From Ornithodoros turicata (lineage: Eukaryota; Arthropoda; Arachnida; Ixodida; Argasidae): a stretch of DNA of 64,000 bases. The DNA lies in NCBI RefSeq assembly GCF_037126465.1, contig NC_088204.1, positions 70,245,807 to 70,309,806 of the forward strand. The letters are read 5' to 3'. The notes under the pieces were generated by a model. The model made no database searches. It was not told the DNA's origin and worked only from the letters and a program-made list of their open reading frames with translations. Shown in pieces: positions 34,323 to 45,595 of the stretch (positions are counted from its first letter, which is position 1; every line of letters begins with the position of its first letter). The position numbers and the translations under genes were made by a program.

Positions 34323-34620
34323 CAGGGTGTCCACGCTAACTGTGAACATATTTTTGAAAAAAAAAAAAATATATATATATATGTATATATTACTTTTTCC
34401 GAGATGAAATCAATTGCAACATCGCATATGCTGAAGGGTACTCCTTAGGAGGGCATTAGCAAACTCTTAAGACGATGTCTTAATTAGCTTTCAATGTCCC
34501 AATGAGAACATCTGTTCTTTTCGGTCCCCTGATATCGTAACCGTTTTCTGAACAAAAATCCGTTGGGTACATCGTCCTAAAAAAAATTCGTGAATGAACA
34601 CCGTTTCCCTTTTCTTTTTT
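34323..34620. mobile_element. One end of a DNA element
   Basis: TATACAGGGTGTCCACGCTA begins abruptly after AT-rich sequence and is followed by an A run, a TA microsatellite and a pyrimidine-rich end. The matching right end was not found, so the outer limit is approximate. Confidence 0.4.
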
Positions 34621-35047
34621 TTTTTCATTGCGCATCTTCGGAAACGCGTATTTCTTTCATCCCCAATGTGAGAGGGGGAAAGAGCACACTATCGCCTGTT
34701 GTTGCAACAGGTTGAGGACGTGGAGACAGCGAATCGCGGACCACCTGGCAAGGTGAACATGTCGAAATCCAGATATTTCTTGTCACTATAGTCGGAAGAC
34801 CGCTTTCACATGCGTCCCGTGTTAGAGAGCATGTTGCGACATTTAGCTGCACCTTTGTAGAAGACAATCTGATGTCATCTGTGCTCACGCTATGCTATGT
34901 ATGATGCTATGCGCTGTGCGCTTTGACAAGAGAGGGAATCATTATTCACAAGAAGAGGGGAACGAGAAGCCTTGGTGCGGGACATTTTCAAAGTATAAAC
35001 TTGATAAGTGGAAGACCTCAGACGATCTCATGTCGAGCAGGGTCACC

Positions 35048-36009
35048 AAATAAGGTACCCGTTTGTGGCACCCTACGCACCCTGTGACACAAATGCTGCC
35101 TCTAGGCAAGCATGGACACCTCTAGCATTGCACGTATGCCTTGAGTGAGAGAGTGCTGCATAGTGAACTGGAAGAGATCCACGCTTCCTTATTGTGGGTC
35201 CTGGCAAACAACGATGAGAGCAATCTCGACAGCAAAGGCAAGGAACCTCCAATGGAATAATGTCACATGAAGAGAGGGCAGCGGCAGAGGGGTTTTTCGC
35301 TTCAACTTCCATTATTAAATTGGAGTATGTAACTTGGCGTTGTGAGGCTTAATTGTGCTTATCCTTCCACCTTTAATTGACTTATCTACGTTAAAACGAA
35401 CCTTGTCGGCCAGTCATCAAGACATGTTGTGCTATTCGTCACTAGGTCCCCCCCCCCCGCCCACCCCTCTCCCCAAGAGCGGAGCCTCTCGGGTGAATCT
35501 GAACATTCTTTCTACCATGAAGTTACTCCAGCTGAAGTCTGTAGTCCACTGTCACAAGATTACCCTGTCACATACAGGCATTGATGCTTGGAGCCTGCGG
35601 TACCTCGTCCCTTGAAAGCATCATCAACTGTGTGCATGTATTCTGAGGTAGAAATACGTTAACCTAAGGTAACTGATCACAACGCAAATATACCGATGCT
35701 ACCTACTGTTGTGGCGTATACAATCAGGAGGTCAGGATACTTTATTATCCACCTGTCGTTTCGTTGAGATTTACAGGAGAGTTCCACGCAGGGCTCGCAA
35801 CTCTCCTGATCTTCCAAAGGCGTGTTTCACATTTCTTCTCCAAGCAACTAATTTTTTCCTATACACACAAGAAAGTAATGTTTTAAAGGCAGGATAGATC
35901 AGGATATTTTACTAAGTGCGCTCTGTTTCGCCATGCACGCCAAAGCCCAATGTTGATTCCAATGTGGCCCAAATACTGGAGAAACCCAGAGGTGAGTGCG
36001 ATCATTATT
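35048..36009. repeat. Repeat A, copy 1, first part
   Basis: Matches 56235-57316 in the same orientation, for example CAAATGCTGCCTCTAGGCAA, GATCCACGCTTCCTTATTGT and CTTCCAAAGGCGTGTTTCAC. It is interrupted at 36010 by a DNA element. No coding function recognised. Confidence 0.85.
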
Positions 36010-36011
36010 TA

Positions 36012-37176
36012 GGGTAAGGTGGGGCAAGATGAGACAAATTTGCAATTGAATATGGAATTTTTATTTTTCGTGTTAATAAAACTACCCATAGGTATGCTCT
36101 CAGAGGTCTAGAGCTTCTGATCTGTAAATCAGAACGGACGTAACCGGTTCTAAAATAAACGCACAACAAGAAATTCAAAAATGCAAATTGTATCATCTTG
36201 CCCCAAATCTTGTCGGGGCAAGAGGAGACAGCGCGTGCGGCAAAATAAGACACACCGTGGTAATGAGCTATACAAATTAGTTTTTGCAATTTAAGCACCT
36301 ATACAGCCCCCTTGAGCCCACCGCCTACATGATGTGCGATAAAACCACACAAAACCCGGTGCTATTTCCCTCCACCGTCCTTCGCAAACAAGTTAATGCC
36401 AGTCTGATGTGCCGCTGGTCGCTCGCTTTTGAGTGCGCTTCTGCTTTGTTGGAAATATCCTAGGGCACAGGAAAAGTTTCTGGAAAATCCTAGGCACTAT
36501 GCCTGGAGGCAAAAAAAAAAAAGAATCTCTGAAGAACAAGCATAAGGACACTTAATAGTTGAGTGATCAGTTTCTAAATTACATTAAATTTAAATTGCAT
36601 TACATTTAACCGTGGATACCATCGATTGCATTAATTTTTCAGTTAAACACCGGATAACCAAGAGTGCCCATATTGTGCATATATAAAGATGAATCAATAA
36701 AGAAATTGGAATGTGGGCTTACATTGACAGAATAAGCCCGCGAAACGCTGCTGCAGAAATGATAGAAAACAGGGCTGCAGAAAATCGCGCATTTTTGGTA
36801 GATCGTTACATTCCAGGTAGAAGTAACCGATTTTTCTCTTCAACGCATACACCAATCCGGACAATTCTCGTGTGCAATAAAGCGGACATGCAGAACCACC
36901 TACCTGCGACACGCTGCTGCACAGCCGACTAGAAAAAGGACAACAGAAAGTCGCGCCTTTTTTGCGGGTCTTTACATTCCAGGTAGAAGTAACCCGATTT
37001 TTTTCTCTTCAACGCAAATACCAATCCGGACAATTTTAACGCGCAATAAAGCGGACATGTAGAGCCACCTATGAGTATAAGTTTCAAGCGCGTGGGACAC
37101 CGCGTCTCTGAGATAGGCGGCGTCGAGCAAAAGATGTCGCATCCTGCCCCGAGTCTCATCTTGCCCCACCTTACCC
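36012..37176. mobile_element. 1.17-kb DNA element with GGGTAAGGTGGGG ends
   Basis: The 24-bp inverted ends begin GGGTAAGGTGGGGCAAGATG, with TA on each side (36010-36011 and 37177-37178). Inside is a two-copy tandem repeat of about 165 bp (36766-36902 and 36931-37069). The paralogous locus near 57316 lacks the element. No transposase frame is visible. Confidence 0.85.
36766..37069. repeat. Tandem repeat, about 165 bp, two copies
   Basis: Both units share ACATTCCAGGTAGAAGTAAC, CCAATCCGGACAATT and GCAATAAAGCGGACATG in the same order. Confidence 0.85.
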
Positions 37177-37178
37177 TA

Positions 37179-37372
37179 CACACAGAAAAAATAATAATAA
37201 TAAAGAAAGGTTCTTCGGCTTGTCTGTATTTTTCATCTTTAAAATGTTCTTCAAAAGTAGGACGCCAGGGGATTCTTAGCCATTCTTCCGTTCTCGAAGA
37301 TAGGAAAGGTTCATAGAAAGGTTCTTGCCCTATGAGGAACTCTCGAAGAACGGTTATTTTTCTGTGCATGTG
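37179..37372. mobile_element. MITE inserted next to the 36-kb element
   Basis: The imperfect inverted ends CACACAGAAAAAATAA and TTATTTTTCTGTGCATGTG are flanked by TA (37177-37178 and 37373-37374). Inner arms with GGTTCTTCG and CGAAGAACG also pair. It is absent from the paralogous locus at 57316. Confidence 0.7.
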
Positions 37373-37374
37373 TA

Positions 37375-37965
37375 CTAGAGGTTCTAGTTTGTAAACGATA
37401 CTGCTACGCGGACAAGCTGCAGCAATACTGATGTGAAACATGTACTTGACTCACTACAGGTAAGCGACGAAAAGATTACCAGATTACATACTCGGCTGCA
37501 TGACAGCTCCTCCTCCGCGCAAAACGCTTTACGAAAAACTCTGTACCATTACGCCACAGGGGTGCCTTGTAGTGTGGCACGTCTTATCAAAAGCACAAGT
37601 GGCCGTACCCTTACAGTAACGGGCCTGCCACTTGGTTTACGAAACACCGTTCACGCAGCAATACCCTGAATCATTGGCTTCCGTCTTCACGAGGATTACG
37701 GCACTCTTCAACACCCGGTACTATTTTTTAAATACTCCGCTCTTTTGCAAAGTTCTTCTGGCCTTATCAGCTCTTATCCTCCAACAAGACTCCGACAAGT
37801 GCACAGGTTGAAGAATCTTTCAGCATTATTCGTGCATTTCACCATAACATTCCAGATAGCCTCTATTTCTTTCTTACTCCTGGCAATCTTGGCTGAAATT
37901 AAGTAAAGCTTCTGGGTTTCAGAACAGATGAATTGAGCGAAAATAACGAAGTGATAAGTTACCTT
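37375..37965. repeat. Repeat A, copy 1, second part
   Basis: Resumes the match to 57317-57885, with TAGTTTGTAAACGATAC and TTGAAGAATCTTTCAGCA-type words in the same order. Confidence 0.8.
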
Positions 37966-38230
37966 TCCCTCCACTCGAGAAAAAGTGAATATAATAATAA
38001 TTCGTGACTTTACGTCGCGAGACAAATGTGGAAAATGTGAATGCCACTTCTAGCACTAAACTAAGCACTAACAAAACAACTAAATGTGTATGAAGAAGAA
38101 GAACAGTGGAACTCAATGACAAGGGGGGGGGGGATATGTTTACTTTAAAAAAACAAAGGAAAGGTTAGCAGGGAAGAAAAAGGAGAAAAGGGACATGACA
38201 GGACAAGAGCAGGACAGGAAATGGAAATGA

Positions 38231-38604
38231 CAACTCAATGTGTATGAGGTGCAAGAGCTTGTATTATGAACGAAAGTCGCCTGCAGTAATGGGTTATGCA
38301 TGCTTGTGTGGAATATGCATATATATATATAGCTCACCGAGTCGTATGCATTATCGATACATATTGTTCCGTCCGGTGCATCGTAATAACTCACGTCGCT
38401 GTTGCTTGTTGTCAGAGAACAGCATAGCAAACACTCTTGCCTTTTGTTTTTGCCGACCTATAAGTATACGCGTACATCCTTCTATTAGAAGGAGTATCAT
38501 TACAAGGAAGCGTCTGTCTGTGGATACAGTGAAGCTACAGAAGCACAAGGTCTAGTCGGTGACATTCCACTCTGCAGATCATAAACATACTTTATCTGCT
38601 ATAT
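38231..38604. repeat. Repeat B, copy 1, first part
   Basis: Matches 59141-59438 and then 63608-63690, for example TGTTCCGTCCGGTGCATCGT and GGAGTATCATTACAAGGAAG. At 38530 the sequence GATACAGTGAAGCTACAG runs without interruption, where the other copy holds the 4.2-kb element. Confidence 0.88.
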
Positions 38605-38926
38605 GAAGGGTATGGCCTCAGGACGAGAGCCGCCGATATTACGAACAGGTACTGTTCTTCTTCTGGGCACCGTCCTCATTATTGGCATGGTATTTGAAGG
38701 GTTAGAACTGACTTGTTAAAGGCGTGACGTGCAAATGGTGGGGACGATGCCCAGAAACATTTAACACGTCATCAAAATTCCTTTCAATACCATGTCAATG
38801 ATGTGGACGGTGCCCAGAAGACGAACAGTCTCTGTTCGAAATATCGGTGGCTCTCGTCCAGAGGCACTTCCCTTCATACTTCCTTACCGGTTCGCTGGAT
38901 TTTCTGCCCGTCTACGTTTATCTCCT
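38605..38926. mobile_element. Fold-back element inside repeat B
   Basis: The arms GAAGGGTATGGCCTCAGGAC and its partner ending CACTTCCCTTCATAC pair over about 80 bp. It shares sequence with 13326-13904 (GTCCTCATTATTGGCATGGT versus GTCCTCATCATTGGCATGGT). Repeat B copy 2 runs through the site without it. Confidence 0.75.
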
Positions 38927-39024
38927 GTAGTTCCACGAGGAGGAATTCCTCCAATTTTGGTTCATTTAGGAACAGAGAACGCCACGTTGAAGTAGGAACC
39001 GGAACACGTCTGCAACGTGCACCA

Positions 39025-39262
39025 CACTCTTAAAAATGAACTTCACCACATAGCACGCTCCTAGCCAGCCACCATCCCGAATGACAACGTTCTCGCCCCT
39101 GATTTGTTGAAAACGGGAGGAGGAGCCTATTTTGTGCCGTGCATAATGGCCACAAAATAGGCTCCTCCTCCCGTTTTCAACAAATCTAGGGCGAGAACGT
39201 TGTCATTCGGGGTGATGGTTGGCTAGGAGCGTGCTATGTGGTGAAGTTCATTTTTAAGAGTG
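39025..39262. mobile_element. Near-perfect 238-bp palindromic MITE
   Basis: Starts CACTCTTAAAAATGAACTTC and ends with its complement. The arms pair almost without mismatch down to a small loop around GTGCATAATGG. It interrupts repeat B; the other copy (about 63770) lacks it. Confidence 0.9.
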
Positions 39263-39373
39263 CACTTCAACTGAAGAAGTTTTCTAGTATTTTCTCCCTG
39301 TGTCTCGGTTCAGCATTTGCACTACAGGTTGTTCCGTAGAATCCATCCAGCAGCGCATATTTACCTAGTAGTA

Positions 39374-39586
39374 CAGCTTGGGGCAAAAATGTACGGAACA
39401 CGGCACTGCCGTATTTCTTCATCGGAGCGGCCACCTGCTAACTATCAGGACGAGATCGAAAGGAGCGGATGACAGGCTGTTCTGTCCATCCCTCAGTATG
39501 TGTCTCCGCTCGTGTTTGCTGCAAGAGTGTAGCTCCTATGGAGAAACGCGACTCCCCGGTGTTCCGTGAACTTTTGTCACAAGCTG
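39374..39586. mobile_element. TA-inserting MITE, CAAAAGTTTAC family
   Basis: The ends CAGCTTGGGGCAAAAATGTA and TTTTGTCACAAGCTG are followed by TA on both sides (39372-39373 and 39587-39588). It is also present, partly deleted, at 63885-64000 in repeat B copy 2, so it is older than the split of the two copies. Confidence 0.8.
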
Positions 39587-39599
39587 TACCTGTAGTTAC

Positions 39600-41396
39600 A
39601 TAGCACCTGTAGGGAACGTGTGCTGGCGGAAGTTCTTCGTTTGCAACATGCAAACTAAATTAAGTCCCACTGCAACATATAATGGCTTGTTACTTGTAAT
39701 TAGTAATCCTGTGCTTTCTCTTCCCCGCTTACTTGCACGTAATCTGGACAATGTACTCTGCAAGGATTTCAGGTCACGGCAAAGAAGGCAGCGATCTTGG
39801 TTGCAGCCGAAGAGTGTGGACAGAGGCAAGTATGTGTTCACACGAAAAATTTCGCACATACCACGAAGATCTTTTTAGCTTAGCTAATATTCTGCGCTTT
39901 CTGAAGACACTCTATGAGGAAGTTTCCATAAATTCACATTTATTATCAATGGCCTCATGGTTTAAGTAAAGTATGCGGTACTTTAGGATTCTTACCTCAC
40001 ATTCTTTGAACTCTCTGGTATCGTTTCTTTTGGCTTCGCAGTACGCTGAATTGTTAAAGTATTCACCTGGGACTTGATGTCCTGACATCCAGCTCGTGGA
40101 GATTGTATTGTGTCGGAAACAATACGGCCAAGCCCTCCTGTAAAAATCCGATGTGGAAGAAATCTGGTTACCGAGGCATAGTTCGTTAAGTGCGAATTGT
40201 CCGGACCGCGATCCAGGATTGGTCAACAGGTGTCCGTATTATGTTGCCCATTAGAGATAAGTACAGTCGAATAGGAAGTATGGTAGTTCGCCAGTGCATG
40301 GACAAACGCTTCAGGCGATGAAACACCCCGCTTTCTGCGTGCCACGGGCCTCCTGGGCTCGTTGTGAGCGGGATGTCTTTTTCAATTTTTCTTGTTTTTA
40401 TTTATTTATTTATCTTTTTGTTATTTCCTTTTCTCTTGTTTATATTTTTCATTTTGTCTTTTTTTAGGGAATAGCAAGCCGGCGTGCTGCATGGCTGACC
40501 TTTCCCCATTCCTTTTTCCTTATTTTTTCTCCAATAAGTCCCCCCCCCCCCCCCATTATCACCAACGTAAATGTGGTGGTGTTGTTGCACGCACGTTCTT
40601 GGGATGATATTGTTCTATCGGATGCAGGAGTGCACAGGGCTTCCACCACGTAATTTCATATTATCCTATATATTTCAGTGTGCGATAAGCAAAACGAGTA
40701 GGTTCGGCAAAACTCCAAGAAAATTGGTGCGCGGCAGTTGAACACATGCCTTTACTTTGAGGTCTCTGTCATGGTCGTCGGAATTTTACACCTACATTGT
40801 AAGTATTAGTATTACAGCACTAAAGGTGCATGCCTCGTTTATATCACCCGATCATTCCGATCAAAGGTCACACACTCGCATATGCATATGTCAACCAGAT
40901 TAAACAGTTCCGTACCTCAGGGTTGACAACAGATGCCTCTGATGACAATCGTCAAAAACGCCGGTAAAATTCTTATAACATTCGTGAGACCAGGCGCCCA
41001 ACCTAACGGGAGAAGAAAAAAAAAGTAGACAAATGAACGTAAAATATAACAGCAAAAGAAAAAAGGAAACGACAAGTAGAGAGCCCTATATTAGGCATAT
41101 TTTATCCCAATCCGTTGCACTACGCTGTATTTTACGAATATCGCGTACAAAGCGCTTTACTCGATGTGTGCAAACACCCGCAGTTCAGTACACACCTCAA
41201 TCGAACGCCTAAACTAAACTAAAACTGGAAGGCCGACCGATTGATACGAAGTTGACATAGCGAAAAACCTAGGAGCCAACAAAACGCAAAGGGCCTCACG
41301 ACACGAAAGCCCCACTATCAACACTTTATTGATCCGTAAACGCAATGTAATGTGAATCAGCCTTTTACTGATAAATGCCATTGGCCAGGCAACACA
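39600..41396. other. Unassigned intergenic sequence
   Basis: T-rich and C-run stretches (15 C at 40540-40554), with short frames only. No domain seen. Confidence 0.45.
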
Positions 41397-41397
41397 G

Positions 41398-41522
41398 TGT
41401 ACTGAAAGTCGAGTGCAATAGGGGTGGACGGTTAGGTGGAAGGCCTTGAACAGACTCTTGAAACTAGAGAAAGCTGATAAGACACATACCGTCCACCCCT
41501 ATTGCACTTGACCGTAAGTACA
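41398..41522. repeat. Fold-back, 34-bp arms
   Basis: The arm containing AGTGCAATAGGGGTGGACGG pairs with CCGTCCACCCCTATTGCACT across a 57-bp centre. Confidence 0.8.
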
Positions 41523-42323
41523 TTGTGCTGCTTGGGTGCTGGGAACAAGGTAAGCAGTTACGCTCATCGAGCTTTCGTGTTTAGAGGCTTCACCTTGTTT
41601 ATCAGTTCTTGCATTCTGCTTTCCGCCTGCAACTGCCTTTGTAGCGTACAGCCGGTACCCACATGCGGTGGACATGTGCGGAAGCCGCCAGCGGGCTTCC
41701 GCTGGGCCGCAAGAAAGACTGCCTGCCGCCCAGAAGCCGCCACCACCTGCGGTTTCCGGGGCTGTGAGATATCGATGCTGACGAGTTCTGTCATCATGCT
41801 ACAGACTGCGTGGGTGCTCGGAAAAAGACAAGTGCCTGACGCAATCTCCGTTTACCCTCTGATTGGACGAAGATGCGTGGCATGCCGCCAAAAATCGTGC
41901 ATTGCGCGGTCAAGGAAAACCGGAAACACTCTGATGTAAACATCAGAATTGTTCGTGTAACACCAAAAAGCCCGAGGTGCCATCGGGATACGGTGCACCG
42001 ATAGGGAAAGGACCGACGCTCTGCGGTGTCCGGTGTCCACAAAGCATTCAGATGTGACATTAGATGTGCACGCCCGATTTAAAAGCGACATCATAGTCGG
42101 CATAAACATGACGATTCCTCGATGTCACTGATGAAAAGTCAGAACCCTGCTGTGTTCCTGGAGCACGATGATGTCGAGCACAGCAGCGAATTGTTACACG
42201 TTTCGCTGCAAAGCCGACGTGCCGTATAGGGCGGTCTATTTCGTCCGTATTTGGAAGCAGTTCGTGTGCAGCAATAACCGTGCAAGCTGGAGGCGGCGTG
42301 GTAGCTTCCTATTGTCGCTCGTA

Positions 42324-42645
42324 CAGGTTGGGACAAAAGTTTACACAGCGCGCGAGTGACGTACATTTTCTACGGTGCGACACCCTAGCGGCTGCGGGAA
42401 GCTGGTGAGTTCACTGTTTTTGGAAGGGTGGAAGGTTGGTTCGTTGTGAAGGACACGCAGTAGTAGTTCCGGTGTTTCTTGGGTGTGCCTGGGCTGGTCT
42501 GGGAGGGAATCTACTGCTGTGTGTTGTTAACAGCGCAGCCTCCACCCCAACAGTGTACTCACTCGCTTCCGGCGGTCGCCAAAGAGTCGCACTGAAGAAA
42601 AAGTACGCCGCTATAGCGTGTCTCATGAGCTTTTGTCCCAACCTG
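42324..42645. mobile_element. TA-inserting MITE, CAAAAGTTTAC family
   Basis: The ends CAGGTTGGGACAAAAGTTTA and GCTTTTGTCCCAACCTG are inverted. TA lies on the left and CA on the right. Related to 39374-39586 and 44916-45593. Confidence 0.8.
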
Positions 42646-42729
42646 CACGTACTTTATGCTATTAGTGGGTTTTACCGAGTCGTTTGTGCGCGAACCAAAC
42701 GACCGATTCTGCCGGGGGGGGGGGGGGGC

Positions 42730-44380
42730 AGGGGCTAACTACAGGGAGTTTTACTAAACCGGAAGAATCGTTTATTCCCAAATGCATTCCAGATGGATTT
42801 GAGTAGCAGTTGGATCGTGGTGTATCATTCGCATATTTTCTTGTAGTAAATATCACATATCGCAGGGTACTTTCCGACTTTCCCTTTGTGGAAAGCTGTA
42901 CTTGGGACGAGCTACGTCGGTACCTGTGTTATCACCGTGCTGTCTAGCAGTCGCCGGTACAGTTGGGAGACTCGATGTCGTCAGGATGTGTAGGAGGCAG
43001 TTTCGTTTTGGAAAAGGTTAATCGCCCATGTGCGAGCCTCTCTCGATAGACCAAATAGGGAACGACAGAGAGATGAGTACTGTGCATAGCTTTAATGCGC
43101 TTTGCATATACGGACAAACGTTCTCGCATGGAGCACATGTTCCGGGTACATGAACTGGACGCTGTTTCGTCTGAAATGCTTCACTCAATACGTCATTACA
43201 GCCAACAATTTACGCGCGTCCGTTGCAGTAAACATGTGGTAGTCTTACTGCACTTACGCCACTCCAAACATCCGCCATTTTGTTTCGCGACGTGAATCGG
43301 TTGTGCTCGCCGAATACAACGAAACGACACAGGGCGGGTGGGTCGTTCGTACGAAATAGCGCTTCCCACGACTCGCTCACCGATTCGTACAGCGCATGCG
43401 CGATGCTTGAGCCGGTCGTTTCGGTCGGAGGGAGTGGACGCGGTAAAACTCCCTCGTGTCGATATCAACGTGCTTCGACCAGACCAGAGTGATATTACAC
43501 GGTCTCATGGGCGCAAAGCTGAAAAGAAAACCGGACGTATAACGTTTATAGCGTTCACCAGATGGAAGGAGCAGCGAGCAATGAGCATGGTGAGCGATTT
43601 CACCAGGATATTGGGACAATACAGAAAAGATATCGGGGTAAACGGTAGCCACCAGCGCTTGCTGTGTACAGAGTGACAAGAGATAATCCAGTGCGTGAGT
43701 ATAAAAGACAGGTAGAGAAGAGCCGAGTTCATAGTGGATGAGGACAAAGTTTAGTGGGGTGGCTCTCCATAGTGTTTAGACGTTTTATGGTAAATTTAAT
43801 CGGCCCTATGTTTCCTCTCAATACCTGTCGAAACGTTTACTTAGAATAATACGCGCAAGTTTGTATTCAGAAATAACACCGTTTAAAAGCATTTAGGTTC
43901 TCGAAAGCAAGCAAATCTTTAGGTTTCTTGAATGGGGTTCTGAGTCCCCATGCAGAAAACCAAAAGGCTGCACCCCGGCTCATGAACAAAGCGGTGTTGT
44001 ATATAAAGTTGAGTGCAAAACATTGTGATGCAACGTACAGTTGCGAGACAGGCAAAGATGTGGGACAAGACTAAAAGAGCAGAGAAGGGACGATGCCGGA
44101 GCAACGAATGCTACTCGAGAGAAGACCGAATTAGTTTACCATTGTTGGACAACGGGACATGTAATTAAGTTTGATGGTGCGCTAACCTTGACGCGTTACC
44201 AGTGACTACGATGTTACACATTACCAGCGATGGGGCCCTAGAAAGTCCTTAGAGCCTTGGTTTATCAGGCGTGACGCATCAGTCTGTAATACAAACCGTG
44301 GCCTCCTATCGGATGTGTAGGACGCCCTCGTTGATTAGTAGGCCGATGTGCCGGTCTTTGGCCTCTGTTGTACTGATCAG
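42730..44380. other. Unassigned intergenic sequence
   Basis: Follows a 15-base G run (42714-42728). Several 60-110-codon frames exist on both strands with no recognisable motif. Confidence 0.4.
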
Positions 44381-44909
44381 AGTTCGAGGTCACTCGTTAC
44401 AAGTAACTCGTTATTGTAACTAAGTTCCTTTTTTGAGTAACTAGTAACTTAACTCGGTACTTTTGCGCCGTGGTAACTTTCAAAGAAACTCGTTTCTTTT
44501 TCAGGTAACTTTGCCAAAGTAACATAAGTTAAGTTCCAAGTTACTTTCAGTTGGCCTTTCACTCACGTTCACATATTTTCTTGCTTTCTCTCCGGTTCCT
44601 TCATGGCATTTTTTGCTATAAAACGTGATATTCGATCAATGACAGTATCTTATTCAGAAAGTAAGAAACCGCTGCCATTGAAATGAAGCTGAACCATTGT
44701 GCGCCCACAGAAACGATCTAAGTGTGTTGCAGTCCTCCGCATGCTACTCAAGGTCTAACTCAACTGCTCACGCGCGCTGCACCTGCGTAATGCAATTTTG
44801 TGTTCGAAGTAACCCAATAGCTGCGAGTTACATTTCAGGCTTAAGAACCTCGTTATGAACTCGTTATTAACTCGTAACGAGTTCTTTTTTAAGGGTAACT
44901 TCTCAATCT
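44381..44909. mobile_element. Old DNA element with GTAACTCGTTA end repeats
   Basis: Both ends carry multiple GTAACTCGTTA/TAACGAGTTA words facing each other (ACTCGTTACAAGTAACTCGT on the left, TTAACTCGTAACGAGTTC on the right). This resembles hAT elements with subterminal repeats. Exact ends and duplication are not resolved. Confidence 0.5.
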
Positions 44910-44915
44910 ATGGTA

Positions 44916-45593
44916 CAGGTCCCAACAAAAGTTTACGGAACACGCGAGCGGTGTATTTTCTCCTCGGTACGACACCCTAGCAGCAAGCGGAAGCTGGCGA
45001 AATCAGGCCAGTTCACTGCCTCAGAGGGGTGGACGACTGCGCTCTTAGCGACACACAGCGGTAGTTTCGGAATGATTACTGTTGTATGTGCCCGCGAAGT
45101 GAGTTGGACTTAACTGTTGTGCTCGTTAACAACTCGTGACTCACGTCAGTTGTTTATCAATCAACCAATTATCAATGTCAGCGTCAATTGTTTATCAGCT
45201 CGTCACGCGTCGTCCATAATAAAACAACTGTTTACCAGATACCTTTTTTTCTCTTGTCTACATATCATGGCTTTCCAATAAAAGCAATACACCGTAAAGT
45301 GTTGCCACTATGATTCATCCTTGTTATCACGATGATAGCGGCGAGCTCCCTGTCTCAACAATTGGTGAATCACGTGTTGTTGGCGAGCACAACAGTAAAA
45401 TCCAACTCACTTTGCGGGCACATACAACAGTAGTCATACCAAAACTACCGCTGTGTGCCGCTAAGAGCACAGTCGTCCACCCCTCTGAGGCAGTGAACTG
45501 GCCTGATTTCCCCAGCTTCCGCTTGCCGCTAGGGTGTCGTACCGAGGAGAAAATACACTGCTCGCGTGTTCCGTAAACTTTTGTCGGGACCTG
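44916..45593. mobile_element. 678-bp TA-inserting MITE with long arms
   Basis: The ends CAGGTCCCAACAAAAGTTTA and TAAACTTTTGTCGGGACCTG are flanked by TA on both sides. The arms pair over about 200 bp, including GCCAGTTCACTGCCTCAGAG with its complement. No coding capacity. Confidence 0.88.
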
Positions 45594-45595
45594 TA

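Noticed and set aside
41560..42110. THAP-like or other DNA-binding protein on the minus strand
   Set aside because: Cysteine and histidine spacing does not match the C2CH pattern in any frame.
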